Assembly (NCBI GenBank): GCA_009823395.1 | Contig: CM020516.1 | Coordinates: 12,000,001-12,064,000 of the forward strand | Direction of reading: 5' to 3' | Source of the DNA: Thamnaconus septentrionalis | Lineage: Eukaryota; Chordata; Actinopteri; Tetraodontiformes; Monacanthidae | Length of the DNA stretch: 64,000 bases | Shown: one piece after another, positions 51,701 to 64,000 of the stretch | How positions within the stretch are numbered: the first letter of the stretch is position 1 | How the letters are laid out: every line of letters begins with the position of its first letter | Made by a program: the position numbers and the translations under genes | Notes under the pieces: generated by a model | Seen by the model: the letters and a program-made list of their open reading frames with translations, nothing else | Databases searched by the model: none | What the model was told of the DNA's origin: nothing

Positions 51701-54700
51701 TATGAATAACAAAAATGTTTTTGGTAACCTTCATATTGTCCCCCACATTGAACTGACAGAGAGGAGAAGACCATAATTGAGAAAACATGTCCCTCCTTGT
51801 CAAGGAAGAGACTAAAGCTGTGCCAGAGGCCTCACTCCCAGCTGTGACTGACCTCTCGCCCTCAGATGAAACAGGAACATGCACCAGCCCCAGAGGGCTG
51901 CGTGAAGAAGCAACTTCTTAATTATTTTCTGCAACATAGAGGTTTAGAAGAGCCCTGAAAAAGCCACGTGTTACTTGTTAGAATAAAAGAAAGTTTGAAA
52001 AGTTGATACTTTTGAGCACAAAGTGCTCTGGTAACATTTTTCAGTTGTCTTTCTCTCTCTCAAACAACCAGCGCGTTGTCAGGAATGCACCTGGTCTTTG
52101 ACCAGGAAAAGCTTCTTTGCAGCAGCTTATTTTGAAAAGCACTCTAAGACGCGTTGTGTTTGCTAAATTCACAAAGACAATGACATATCTTTCTTGGAGC
52201 GGAGCGGCCGTGAGCTGCACAGTTGCCAAGGTCAGCGTTGTTTGTTTGTGTGTTTGTTGTTGGTTCACTGGATGCCACACAAGTCGTTGGCTGCAGCACG
52301 CGCCAAACTATGTGCAACCTGCGCCGTGAAGCGGAGGACACGCTCTTGCCTTGATTATATTGGAGTTTCTTTTTGATCTCTCAACCCCACGGGGTGTCCA
52401 GCTACCTTCCTAAACAATGAGTCATCGCAGACTTTGTCAAAAAGGGGGGGGGGGATCTCAACAGCAAACAAAGCTACAGTCCTAACAACATAACCCAGAG
52501 TACGAGAAACAACCCAGCGGTCTCCTGGAAAGTTTTTTGGATTGTGTTTGTTGTCAAAGATCCTAATTACTGGATAGCTTTAGGCCTCGGTGGATGACTG
52601 CGTGACATCTTGTTTACCTTTTGTAGACTTTAGTCAGGGGAACTGTTGTGTATCGGTTATCGGTGTATCTTTAAGAGAAAAAAGTTTTAAGTTTTAAACA
52701 CACGTGGCGTGCAGTCTGCGCTCGGTTGTTGTCGAGCGGTAGCCAGCTATGACTAAGAGCCGACATCACTCAGTGGTTTGTCTTCGTCCTGTGATCAGTC
52801 CCCTCTGAAAACGTTAATGGCTCATTAGTGGGGAAATGTGTGCTTGATGTCAGCCATGTGTTTTCTTTCCCAAGTGCTAAAGTTTATCTTTGTTTTTTCC
52901 GTTTTCTTAAAGAGTCAAAATATGTGGAGAATTTATTATACGCTGTTGAGATGTATGCACACAAAATAACAAACTACAGAACAGTTTTATTTTAGACGCA
53001 TTTTGTGTTTTTCTCTGAAGCTGCTGTGAACTGGAGGGAACGATTGACCGTTGCACAATTACGTGTTATTGAATGAATTTCTGCGATTGCACAAGTGTCC
53101 AGTGCAATTCTCTCCCGTCAGGGAACTGGACCACGGACAGAAAAGTGAAATTGAATTTTCACTGGTACTTTCCTCGGGCCTGCATACCTCTAGGGAGTAT
53201 ACAGGACCAGTGGCAGTGGCCCAGGCAAGAGGAGGGCAATTTAACCTTCTCCTGAGGTTTGAAACCTCTGTTGTGAATGGCAGGAGTCAACACCTCTAAC
53301 CAGGAGCAGATGTTTGGCTTCCTCACTTGGCCTTCTCCTTTTCATGGCAATGTAGAAAACTCAGGTTCTGATCCAGCCTGCATGCCATACTCAAAGTGGC
53401 CTGGTTCTACATCAGTTGTTCTCGTCCTTTGGGGTTCCTTTTGTTAAATTCCAGAGATTACGTGGGAACAGAGGCAGCCTCTGGGCATGTCTTGTCCTTT
53501 CGTCCATTAGGGACGATCTTACAGACCACCTAAAGCCCCTTTTTCATGCCTTATCATGGCATATACTTTTTTGTTGGTTTTCCTTTAAACTATATAACAT
53601 GGATATAAATAAAAGAGATTTTTCTTATTCTTGTGGCAAGAACCAAACATTTTTTTAATGAATTAATTTATTCTCTCCGGGTTCTCCGGCTTCCTCCCAC
53701 AGTCCAAAAACATGCATGTGAGGTCAATTGAACATACTAAAATTGTCCGTAGGTGTGCATGTGAGTGTGAATGGTTGTTTGTCTCTATGTGGCCCTGCGA
53801 TGAACTGGCGACTTGTCCAGGGTGTTACCCTGCCTTCGCCCTAAGACAGCTGGGATAGGCTCCAGCAGACCCCCGTGACCCTGAATAGGAATAAGCGGGT
53901 ATAGAAGATGAATGAATGAATGAATTAAATTATTTATTTATTTTTGCAAATGTTGGGCTTCTAGTAAGACCTGTATTTATTATTGATTCAGTGGCTTTGG
54001 AATCATTTCATTTGTTCCTTTTTTTCAAGGGCAGGAATGGATGTACTGTATGGTTGGAATATATGTGACTTGTCAATGAACCCTTGTTTTTTTGTTTTGT
54101 TTTGTTTTTTTTAGCTCTGGGCAGGATTTGCAAGTACAACCATTTTATTAAATCAAATACAGTTATGCTTTGTGGTGTTTTGTCTGTGTATAATGATATC
54201 TTTGCCAAAAGATAATTTCATTGTGCAAATCCAAAGAATGCGGTCTGAGCTTTCAATGTGTTTCAGGTAAACCCTCTGCAGGAGGCTGTAGAAAGGGTTT
54301 GGTGGCTCGGGGAGAAATTTGTTCAGGTTAACGCTTAGAAACATTCTCTTTCTCTTTCCAAAAACATCTGTCTGGGAAATCTATCACGGTGAGAGCAGTG
54401 CCAGGTTTATTACAAGGAACGGCTCCAAAGACTCTAATGGGACGTAAAAACTATGGGAAGGAACTGTTTCTCTTGCGGAACAGGTGCCCCCTGTTGTGTT
54501 TGTCCTATAACGGCCAGGAGGCGCCCTTTTTTTTCTCTCTCTCTCTCTCTCTCGCGCTCTTTCTCTCTCTCTTTCTCTAGCTGTTGCAAACATTTTTCAT
54601 GTGTGGATGCATCTGAAAAATCAAAATTTAAATCTTACTATTTTACTTGTTAGGGGATCGTGCATTGCCGTAAGGTTTTTTCCAAAACACATTTTTTCAA

Positions 54701-57014
54701 TTTTAGATATTATCAATCTAATAATGAAATTATATTAAATTTCAAAAAGCTGTAAAAATACACAATAGATCATTTTAATTGTTGTTATACTTTTATGACA
54801 ATATCAAATTAGGTTAATTTGACATCATTATGTTATTAATTCTGCAATAATGTAAATCGATTATTTGATAACGTGGCCATGCTCATATAACCTCCCGTTT
54901 AACTCAAAGATTAGTAATGTGTGTGGATATAGTTTGGGAGTGTAAGATGATTGCGGTGATTATGGTGATTATTCTCGCTGTGGAAGGGAGTCTGGAATAT
55001 TGTGTGTTTTTTTGCTGCCCAGCTTGGGATCTGGTCTTCATAACCCTCATCCATCACATGGTCAAGGATCAAAAAATAACCACACACAGTTGGGAATGTA
55101 GCAGATGTCCTAAATGTCCTGGTTTAGAATATGATGAATTCCGTGTTTTTTCAAACATTTATTTCACATTTAGCCTTTGCAGGTGTTTGACGGGAAAAGC
55201 TGCAGATGTAGTTTTAAGTCCAAATGCTTTGATGGTTAAGAGGCAGTAAAGCCCTGGGCTACCCTCCCGCTTGTTTCCTTTTACCTGCCTGCAGGAGCCT
55301 TGTTGCTCCTAAACTACCAAGCAATCAAGGTGAAATTACAGCAACTGCAAAGGTGTGTAACAAAATGACTAAGGTTAAAGGTAGAAGCTTTACAAGCGGC
55401 CTCTTTGGAGGTGACAGGCTTATTAATCTCTGCTTTTAAAAAGGTCAGCTTCGGCTCTCCGAATCATTATTTTTAAATGGTGCCACTAATGTCTGCCTCA
55501 GTGATCAAATTCTACATAGAAACTTAGTGTTTGCTGGACACTTTGTTGTCAACTTCAGAAGAAAATGTTTGACTTCCACATAACATAGCGTTCATTTTTT
55601 TGCTGCATTTTGCAAAAGGTCTCAAAGTCAAAAACATTTTTTCTTCAATGGAAGTGACACTAGAAGCCGCATTGCAGAGGGCAACAACTCTCTTGTTAAA
55701 TAGAAACCAACTGTCGTTTTCTGGCAGGAATCTTCTTTTCTCCAAGTTCGACACTTGCCGTTGAACCCTGGTGTGCTGCAAGCTAGCAAAATGCAAAGCT
55801 ATGACATATCCAGCAGGGAAAGAGATTTTTGTTCTTGCCTTGCCTTTTTTGTTAGTTGGCTGTAAAACACAACTGGGATGTTGTCATAGCTGAAGTGTGA
55901 GATAGCACTGTAATATACACAGATGATTCAACATTATTAGCGTGAAATCCCCAGCTATTTGACAAGACCCATTTTGAAGTGGATATTTCCCTTATCTTCC
56001 AAAGCTTCTTGTTTATGTTCACAGGGCATATTAGTCATAATGAGCAGTTTTTACACACTATTTTCTTTAGCGGACATTTTAGTGCATATATAACACAAAA
56101 AAGTCCACATCCACCAGTTCATCATTTTCATTCTAGCATTAATGTTCTGCCTTTTTCTAATAGTATAGCATCTAGCATGGTCCCCATAATTAGTAAACAA
56201 GTAATTTCTCTACACAACTGCGGACAAAACCCTTTCTGTTCTTGGCTTGTAATCTTCACGTACACAAGCTTGTTTACATTTGTCTGTCCACTGCCTTCCA
56301 GCTCAGCAGTCACTCAAAAAAAAGCCACACTGAGCGACCCATCCTCAACGATCTGATGTCTGAATTTTTTTAATTGTTTTCATTATGATGTTATTCTTCA
56401 GTATGACGGTCTTTTACATTGGAGGCCCCTCAGTTGGATTCATAAACTGGCAAACAGCTTGTCAGTTTCTATTGACAGAGCGATTCATAAACAGTTTCTT
56501 TCCCCTGTGTTTGGCTACGGGCTGTAGGTAGCTCCACAACGCAAACAAGGCGAAGAGATGTGACAGTGTTTCTTTTACGGGAAACAAACACGTCCACACT
56601 TCTTTCCTTAGTAGCCGCACGTGGTGGCGTCATTACCAGTGATAAAGCATACTTTTTCCATTAGAAGATAATAGACATCATCCATTGCCAAACACATCGA
56701 AAACCCCTTCAACAAATTTCATCACGTCCTTATCAAACTTGTAAAAGTCGTTTTTACGTTTGCTCCACCTTTCTCTCTTTGAATAGTGGATTCGCCGGCG
56801 TGACCGTCGCGTGCACAAAAATCATCAGAGAGTCTATGTGCATTATATGGCCAACAGCATGTGTTCACATAACTTAGTCATCCACTCCATCTGCTCTCTG
56901 TGCCTGTCCATATCCTGACAACGCAGCAGAGGCCCACACGCACAACCCCATTTACAGCACATTTAAATATTGAGGTCATCTCTGTCACACCGTGTTGTTT
57001 CCACAAGTGCACTC

Positions 57015-57053
<39 letters not shown>

Positions 57054-58052
57054 TTAGTTCTTCCCTATTGACACAATTGAAAACAGGTGCCCACCGCATA
57101 TATTGCATTCTTCCAAAATACAGAAGTGGTCTGACCTGAATGGTGTAGGCTATAGGAAAGAAGAGTCCAAGTTGAGATGGCCAAATGAAATTAAATAATC
57201 ACCAAGCAGTGGGAAGTGTTCGTAAGCCTTTGACTATTCCTTTAAATCACTGCAAACTGAGCGCATCAGTCTGGAGATGACCTCACTTTTGCCAGTGTCT
57301 ATCTGCAGCCACAGGAACCGGTTAGTGGAGGAGTGGGTCCAATGAGAAACAGAAGGCAGGGAGTTGTAGCCGAATAGGTGGAGCTGTAGTGGAGGAAGAC
57401 GTGGAGTCATTATGGAGGAACTGGGCACGTGCCGTTCATGGGTGTCCGGGAAGTTTGAGCATTTTATTCCCACATCATCCACAGCGGTTAGCCGCACGTC
57501 CCCGAGTGCGAGCGGAGAGCATGAAGAACCGGTGTTGAATGTTAAGAAGTTTGGCCAACGTAGTGTTCATCCGACTGCTCAAGAGTAGCTGTCTTCGCCA
57601 TACATTCTCCGCTTGGTTTTTTTTTTTTTCCTTTCTTGTGCGAGGGTCTCCCTGCGCATTCATGCAAAGATAGACTGACTTGTTACAGCTGAAAGAGAAA
57701 ATTAAAAACACTTCTGTTCCTCCATGTGCGCGCACTTTGATGTTTTTACTTAAAGTGACCGCAGTACAAAAGAAACCGTGTGAATTATCCCGTTTACAAG
57801 CGGTCCGGACACAATCCAAAAGGGCTCTGAAATCTTCACTTGAATTTTCAAATATGGAAAAACACACTGAATCCATAAACAGGAAAAAAGACTCTGAATT
57901 AATTCCTCTAAACAGCCTTCTCCCCTGTTTGCACATGTCTCTCGAGGGTTCGCTTTTGATTTGGCTTGTAAAGCAAGCCAGATTTGCGCTCGTGTGTGTT
58001 GAGTGTGCGTGTATGTTTGTGTGGGTGCGTGCGTGCACGTGCATATGAGTAT

Positions 58053-58092
<40 letters not shown>

Positions 58093-61000
58093 ATACTTGA
58101 CTAAGTTTGATCGAACTAAACATTTAAACTGACATTTGCTGTTGCAGTAGGCTGTGTTTGGCTGCAAGTTACAATATTACTTTATAAAGTGAAACCAGAG
58201 ACAGACAACAAAGTGTCAGCTCTTTTTCTTTTTTTCCTCCCAAAGTCAAATTGTGAGCAAGATCAGATTTGAAACGGTTCATCACGCCAAAGGCAGTAAT
58301 CCCACCCTGACCCTTGAGAATCATCTGCCTGTAATGGAGAAGGTTATGCTATTTCATTAAAAAATGTTAGTCATCAATTTTAGGGAAGGCCTGTGCTCTC
58401 AGAAAAAACCTGGTCAAAACTGCCTTCATTATGACGGTGGGAAATAGCCTTCCTCTTGGTTAGAGCATTTCTAAAGTTTGGAAGCATTTAGCTTCACATT
58501 ATATGTCTTATATTGAAGTGCACTTTAGCCTTTTGTTTGGTTTTTGTTTTTGTTTTTTTTTATAAAGTGTAACAAAGTATCATCTTTAACGCCAATAACA
58601 CCACTGGGTAGCCTTGAATGTGTTTCGTCTTGCTTATGACTTCCAAGTGCTATGCAAGTAGTTAAATTCTACAGGATACCAAGTCAGTTTTTTGCCCAAG
58701 ACAAGTGATATGTATCCTGCAGAATAATAGTTGAGTTCCACATTTCCCAGTAAATAAAGGTCCCTTAACTTAATCATTGCTAACTAATATAAGCAGTAAC
58801 AATAACTTTGCCTCCTGTCACACTCCCATTTAGTCATAACTTAACCTGAATACTTTAACGAGGCAAAGCTACAGAACCTACAAAATAAAATAAAAAGACC
58901 AAACCTCGAATCAGTGAACTGCTCACTTTCAGGTGTAGCACAACTACAGCAAAAAGACCAGGAAAGTGCTTAAAGTAACTCAGACCAACAACTACACAAA
59001 CGATTTTCCAGCAGCAACAATTTACTACAATTTATGGACAATCTGGCCATTTTTCTGCTATTTTCCTTCTGCCCTCCAATTTTGAGCCTTACCCTGAAAA
59101 GACAAGGATCACTGTTACCATTAAAGCTGTATTGCTAGAGAGCCAGTGTGAAAAAAAAAGTCTTCCACTTTTTTAAATACAAATGATCTTCATGTTTCAT
59201 ATGGTATAAATACCACTGCATGCATCATTTTGCAATTTGATATCTAATTTGGATTTGCTGCCGTCATCCATGTTTTTTTTGGCCATCTGTTTATATGTAC
59301 TGAAAAAAAAAATCCACCTGTGTGAACTTAGGAAACAAGCTGTGCACTTAAACACAATTAAAGTAAAAAACTGACAGGAAATGAAGTGGGGCTAGTATTA
59401 ATGCATGGAGTTGAAAACAAAATCCTAATTAAAGTTACACCTTACAAAGCATTTTTACCAGTGCACTGAATACTGTAGAGATGTTGGCCTTATATCTGAT
59501 TGTTCCAGGGACAGATTCTAGTGGAACACTGGCTGGGTGTAGCATGAGCAAAACTCAGCCAGCTGATTGTAATGTTCCGGAAAAGTAAAATAAAGTCGTG
59601 TCGTGTGAAACAGGATGAGCGTGCGTTCATAGTAACTTGACGGGTAGAGACCAGTTGAACAGCAACAGTTTGCATTTTTGAAGTCAGAGCATAAAGCAGT
59701 GACACGCTACCGAAGCCTGAGCATGCTAGCAGTTAGCAGCATTTCCACGGCTGCACGGCCGGCCGTGCCAGGAGTTATCTGATCTGTGCACTACACATTG
59801 GCAGACACCCGATTGACAGATAAAAACGGCCCCGGTCCTGACACTATTCTAAATACGCGTGCATTCTTTTTTGCCTGCAACACATTTTTTCCGATCTGCG
59901 CGCTACTTCAAGGGGAAGAAATCGTAATTGGGTCACTTGGACCAGGTTCCGTAAATTCTGCCTTTGATTCTGGGGTTTAACGACGCATGCTCATCTCGAA
60001 ACAGATGGATCCGACGGGAATCCCACGGTTAATGCAACGGCACGATGATGAATTATATGATGATGCCAGAGGCTTTCGGATTACGCGGCCGTTCAGTCCA
60101 TATTTCAGCGTTTGAGAAAAGGCGGCGGGGCTGCAGAAATGAGGCATAGCACCGTCTGATGCTGCCGGCCCCTGTGCTTCACAGGACCGGCTCCTCTTTG
60201 ACAAAATCCAGACCCTGCTCTTTCTGCTACACACAAAGGCACGCCGACACGCACGCACGCACACACACACACACACACACACACATGCACGCACTACCAC
60301 ACACGGTCTCTGTGTTTTTGTGCTTGTGTCCGGCAAGGCTGTTTGTGCAATAAAAGAAAGTTTGCAGTTGACTGATTGCAGCAGAGTCTGACCCCTCACA
60401 CAGGCCTACATTGTTTATTGTTTAGGTCTGTTTTTTTACCGTGTGGGAATGGAAGCGACCATAAGATGAATTATCAGATGATAAGATAATAAGATGTCAT
60501 GGGGAGACGCTCCGTTTGGTGCTCACTTGACAGCTCTAACAGGCTAGTTTATGTTGACTGTGTTTTGGGAAACAGTAGATCATGTTGATTTTCCCCGTGT
60601 GGAGGAGTTTTGAACTAATCTACTAATTTTCAAATCTCTTTAAAAGCCTTATTTTCAATTCAGTCATGCCATGTAGCCCACAGGCGTGCATTTGGATGGG
60701 TGCATTCATGTTTTTTCATGTTTTTTCTTGCGTTGGCCGGAGAACCCTTTAATATTTCATTGATCTGCACATTTCCACACAGCCTCACTCTTAGAGCTTT
60801 ACTGGCAGGTAATGCTGCAGTTCCTCTTCTGGCTGATAGCGTTTGGTTCCACTACATGTGCACAAAATAGACACTGCATTAAGTCCTTACCTGCCTTCTT
60901 ATTTGGAACAACTGCTGTTTATTAAAACGAAAACTTCCCAATAATTGAACCTCCGATTGCCTGATTTCAAAATACCTTGTAAATGATTCATGTGATTGGC

Positions 61001-63994
61001 TTCGCATTTGGCAGGGTGTATTGACGGGGCCCCAAGATGTGTCACATATGGTACAATTTGCACACAGGCCCTGTTCAATGATAATAAACAAACTGACCAC
61101 ATTCTGAACAAGGGCCCAAGTCTTTAAGTCACAACTTGACTGTAAGATGCACACTGAGAGACTGGATGGGAGATTGTTGGAGGAATAATAACCTGAAAAA
61201 AACTATTTTCTCATGGTCTGTTCTATTAAGAGACACACTGCCGACAAAGCTTACTGAGCTGATGCTCAGCAAACTCTTATTATGTCTCATTATGTGGTCT
61301 CTAAAAAGAGTCTCGACTCGCAAATTTACAACTGGGGTACGGCAGACAAAAAGGAAGCCATACTGGAATTTGTCAGTTGCTCGTTTAGCAGGCTGAAGTA
61401 TGAAAGTCCCAAGGGAACCAAACTGACACAGAAGCACGTAGACATTTATTTGTTCATAACGTGTGTGCAGGGCTCCTAGCTGTGTCTTGGAGTGAAGCTG
61501 GTAGCCTGCTGCTCAGTACTCAGGTGAGGGAAAGCCTGGAATCACTCATCCTGACAGCCACATCTGGCGCCGCTCTCTCTGTCCCGTTTTCCTCAACGCT
61601 GCCCCTGAAAGCATACAAACCTATGGATGGAGTTAGTATAATAGCATTTGTGTCAATTCAGCTTTGAGTTGGGAATGAATGCTGCTATTATTTGTGGCAT
61701 TTATTTGTTTTTGGGCTGCAAATGGCCAGTGTAGAAAAGCGAACAAGTGCTAGATGCAATAAGCGACATTTCCATTTTTCCTACTGGCCGTGTGGATTGT
61801 GCAGAACCTCTGCTAAACTGCCTGACACCTTTTTTGCATATTTTGTAACGGCTCACAATGTTTCCAGAATAATAAACTTGCAGGGTCTTGCTGTGCTGCG
61901 GCTGTGCTGGCCGGCACAGCTCCTTCCTCACTTTTACTTCATCTGGACGAATAAACTGGTTGGCAAACCAGCCAACAAGTTGATACCATACTGACAACTG
62001 AAGGCAATCTTTGGAGCGAGCCAAACGCTCTCATGGTTCATCTTTTTTCCTGTTAACCTTGAGAAGTCAGTCACAGAATTAACAGCATTATTTAATTGCC
62101 TTCTCTATTAAGGAAAAAAAAAAAAAAAAAGCTTGAGCATCAGTCACCCGGATGCACTTTGGCCGCTCGCGCCAATTGTCAGCATCTGTTTTAGGCTCTC
62201 ACCTTCTTGCCCCAAAGAGAATGATGGTTTTTGATGGAGACAACAGACGTGAACATGAGTGAGGAGCTTTGAAGGCTGGATCACCACAGGAGTCCATGAT
62301 GAGAATATCAGTTTTGGCAGGCCTGTCTTGGTGTCAGGGTAGGAAAATTTGAGTCTTATTTTCTGTGTCTGTGCACTTTACTGCTCTTTGTGGCGTTACA
62401 GAGTTTCACAGTTTTTATTTTTGGCTTTTTGATGTCGTTTAAAAGGATGTTGCAAAGTTTTGTGTTTTGCACAGCATCACAATTGCAATTGCAGGATTTA
62501 TTTGATTAATCAATGATTTTTTTTTTATTTTAACATATGCCAATATTATCATAGCTGCTTGTATTAATTCCAAGCCTGATGCAGATTGCTAATCAGCTAT
62601 TGATGCTAACATTGGCGTCAAAGCTAGAAGGAAAGCACCAGAAATTCCAAACATGATTGTGGAAATATACATTGGAGATCCTTCCTTGCATACACACCAA
62701 AGGCCTTAAATCAATATGTTCCACATGGTCTCCATCATGTTCATATGGTTGTACCCAGGTGCATAAACAGAATCAGAGTTACAACTGCTTTGTGGGTTTC
62801 TCCCAGCCAGGTCTTTAGACAAACTGTACAACTTTGCCGATTGTGCTGGTCTGCACCTGATCCTGGGGCTCAACGCTCTCCACAGAAACCCAGACAACTC
62901 CTGGAACACCTCCTCCACGCTGAGCCTTCTCAAGTACAGCGCTGGCAAGAAGTACAACATCTCCTGGGAGCTAGGCAGTGGTCAGTACAGCCACACACAA
63001 ATTTTCTGATCCGAAATGCATACATGCGCAGTTACTCTTTGATCCTGGACATGATGAATTGTCTTCTTGACATCAATACTCTCATCTTGTCTTATCCCAT
63101 CTTACATTAAGTAATTGCACGATAAATCTTGTATGTTTTTGCTTAATATTTTTGAAACGATGAACCGTTGTCTGAGAACAAAATCATTCTATAAAATCCT
63201 CAGTTTTATACAGTTAACTGAGTTTCATTATAGGAAAGCAGATTTGACTGTTTTGGTGTGATTCACTGTTGATATAATGAGCTCCATAGAGATGTATGTA
63301 TTACAGTGGGAGAAGAGTATCCAGCAAGGCAAAGGGTTAAAGCAATTGAGAGATAAAAGAAGCAGCCCCTTCTTGTTTCATCCTCACCATCTGTGTTCCC
63401 TTGTAGCTGCAGTGCACACAGAGCTCTGAACTTCCTGCTGCACATCACTCAGTATTTTCATTATATTTTGATCTGCTGCAGAGCTAGATAGTTGAATCTG
63501 AAGTGGCAATAGAAGACCGCCTTTTAAATTGACGAGAACTGTTCCCGATATGTAACCTAGAACAGATAAATCTCTCCTCTCTTGTGTTTATTTTCCCCGA
63601 TGTTACGAGTGTGTCCTAAGCCCATTAGCCCCCAAATTTAAAGTCCATCCATCTTTATTAAGAGCAATTGCTCAATTACGCAATTTTCTACTGCCGTTCA
63701 CTTGCTCTAAAAGAAGTCCAGGCTATGACAACATGGCGCAGCCTCCTCCCCTCTGCGTGGATGCACTCTCCAAACCTCTCTTTCTCATTCAACTGCCATT
63801 CTGGTTTTTTTCCTTCCCCCAGAGCCCAATGCCTACCGCAGCATGGTGGGCCGTGCAGTCAACAGCACTCAGCTAGCTCAGGACTACGCCAAGCTGCGGA
63901 CCCTGCTGCAGTCGGTGCGCTACTACCAACGAGCTCACCTCTACGGCCCCAACGCCGGACGACCCCGGAAGAATGCCATCCTGCTGCTGGACGG
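40201..63994 (+). CDS. hpse2: Heparanase-2, first five coding exons (3' partial)
   Basis: Coding exons at 40201-40481, 42382-42536, 43299-43460, 62807-62980 and 63823-63994. Phases run 2-1-1-1-2 and the window ends 6 bases into intron 5. The reading gives a hydrophobic signal-like segment, then TLILLDVNTRSP, LQLDPSIIKDGWLDFL, RFGGKRTDFLQF, GPGPDYYLKNYED, NFADCAGLHL and SLLKYSAGKKYNISWELG. These match heparanase-2 more closely than heparanase. HPSE2 is secreted, binds heparan sulfate strongly and restrains heparanase without cutting the sugar. Its loss causes urofacial syndrome in people. The ATG at 40201 is preferred because it aligns with the signal region. An in-frame ATG at 40126 would add 25 residues. 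The Asn before the GH79 Glu is Ser here. Human HPSE2 is also a giant-intron gene. Confidence 0.95.
40482..43298 (+). other. hpse2 introns 1 and 2
   Basis: Intron 1 is 40482-42381 and intron 2 is 42537-43298. Intron 1 holds A runs (41527-41549, 41780-41798) and a (TG)29 run that ends 124 bases before exon 2. No other gene is visible. Confidence 0.85.
42199..42257. repeat. (TG)29 microsatellite before hpse2 exon 2
   Basis: Perfect TG run of 59 bases. Confidence 0.97.
44261..44315. repeat. Compound (GT)n(GA)n microsatellite
   Basis: GT run of about 24 bases passing through GAGTGAG into a GA run. Confidence 0.96.
44990..45095 (-). repeat. Diverged teleost dispersed repeat
   Basis: On the plus strand GAATTGAACCCACAA is followed by GAGGCGACAGTGCTAACTAC and TGCACCATCATGTTGCCC. 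This resembles the widespread fish repeat with GATTCGAACCC, GCAACAGTGCTAACCACTG and CACCACCGTGCC blocks. The copy is old and incomplete, and the strand is uncertain. Confidence 0.55.
48750..48787. repeat. (CT)n microsatellite
   Basis: CT run of about 38 bases in hpse2 intron 3. Confidence 0.96.
49675..49692. repeat. Short (GT)n run
   Basis: About nine GT units. Confidence 0.9.
53657..53934 (+). mobile_element. Retroposed teleost element with probable target-site duplication
   Basis: The body, about 53673-53918, shows blocks very common in fish genomes: CCGGCTTCCTCCCACAGTCC, GTGAATGGTTGTTTGTCTCT, GCGATGAACTGGCGAC, AGCTGGGATAGGCTCCAGCA and CCCTGAATAGG-ATAAGCGG. It ends in (AATG)n. I read it as the 3' end of a LINE or a derived SINE. 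It is flanked by AATGAATTAATTTATT (53657-53672) and AATGAATTAAATTATT (53919-53934), which agree at 15 of 16 bases. No coding capacity remains. Confidence 0.75.
54484..54497 (-). promoter_or_regulatory. Possible CTCF-like site in hpse2 intron 3
   Basis: The minus strand reads ACAACAGGGGGCAC, with two mismatches to the 14-base core. Confidence 0.2.
57018..57046. repeat. (CA)n microsatellite
   Basis: Perfect CA run of about 29 bases in hpse2 intron 3. Confidence 0.95.
58040..58091. repeat. (GT)n microsatellite with imperfect flank
   Basis: GT run (best at 58063-58091) preceded by degenerate GT/GC/AT alternation from about 58005. Confidence 0.95.
60255..60285. repeat. (CA)n microsatellite
   Basis: CA run preceded by CACG units, in hpse2 intron 3. 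Confidence 0.95.
62981..63822 (+). other. hpse2 intron 4
   Basis: An 842-base intron. No other feature stands out. Confidence 0.85.
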
Positions 63995-64000
63995 GTGAGT

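Larger units (their letters stand above)
43461..62806 (+). other. hpse2 intron 3 (19.3 kb)
   Basis: I found no nested gene on either strand. Open frames are short or are translated microsatellites. It contains several microsatellites, one well-preserved retroposed element (53673-53918), and a diverged repeat (44990-45095). It also has a T-to-C-rich run (54535-54580) and a run of 10 G (52445-52454). A paired CTCF-like site is at 54484. Confidence 0.75.

Noticed and set aside
57475..58167. 230-aa minus-strand open frame
   Set aside because: Its start is a translated (CA)n microsatellite and the rest matches nothing I know.

Overview
The window is vertebrate nuclear DNA, almost certainly from a ray-finned (teleost) fish. 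Five intron-bearing genes are readable exon by exon with GT-AG junctions and conserved proteins. The spaces between them hold dense dinucleotide and trinucleotide microsatellites and the tails of dispersed repeats typical of fish genomes. Gene order is nkx3.3 (-), nkx2.3 (-), got1 (+), cnnm1 (-), hpse2 (+). This is the mirror image of the HPSE2-CNNM1-GOT1-NKX2-3 block on human 10q24. It includes an extra NK3-class gene (best read as nkx3.3) that mammals lack.

Layout. Positions 1-1592 are non-coding. Positions 1593-2527 hold nkx3.3 (2 exons). Positions 5876-7914 hold nkx2.3 (2 exons), with about 3.3 kb between the two homeobox genes. Positions 7915-16400 are a gene-free upstream region with candidate regulatory DNA. 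Positions 16856-21657 hold got1 (9 coding exons, 411 aa), with a CCAAT-rich promoter and a 220-bp tandem array in intron 1. Positions 25101-36649 hold cnnm1 on the minus strand (10 coding exons, about 903 aa), whose 3' end faces that of got1. Positions 36650-40200 separate the divergent cnnm1 and hpse2 starts and contain a full match to the CTCF core motif. From 40201 to the window end lie the first five coding exons of hpse2. Its intron 3 alone is 19.3 kb, and the window stops just inside intron 5.

Functionally this is a conserved synteny block, not an operon. It holds two NK-class transcription factors for mesoderm and pharyngeal patterning, a cytosolic transaminase, a CNNM/CorC-family membrane protein linked to magnesium handling, and a secreted non-enzymatic heparanase homologue. 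I found no sign of a new multi-gene system, mobile cassette, CRISPR array or virus. The second-look points are smaller: a Ser in place of Asn in the Asn-Glu motif of heparanase-2, the got1 intron array, CTCF-like sites, a 107-bp gap between convergent poly(A) signals, microsatellites touching a stop codon and a splice donor, and a retroposed element with a possible target-site duplication.
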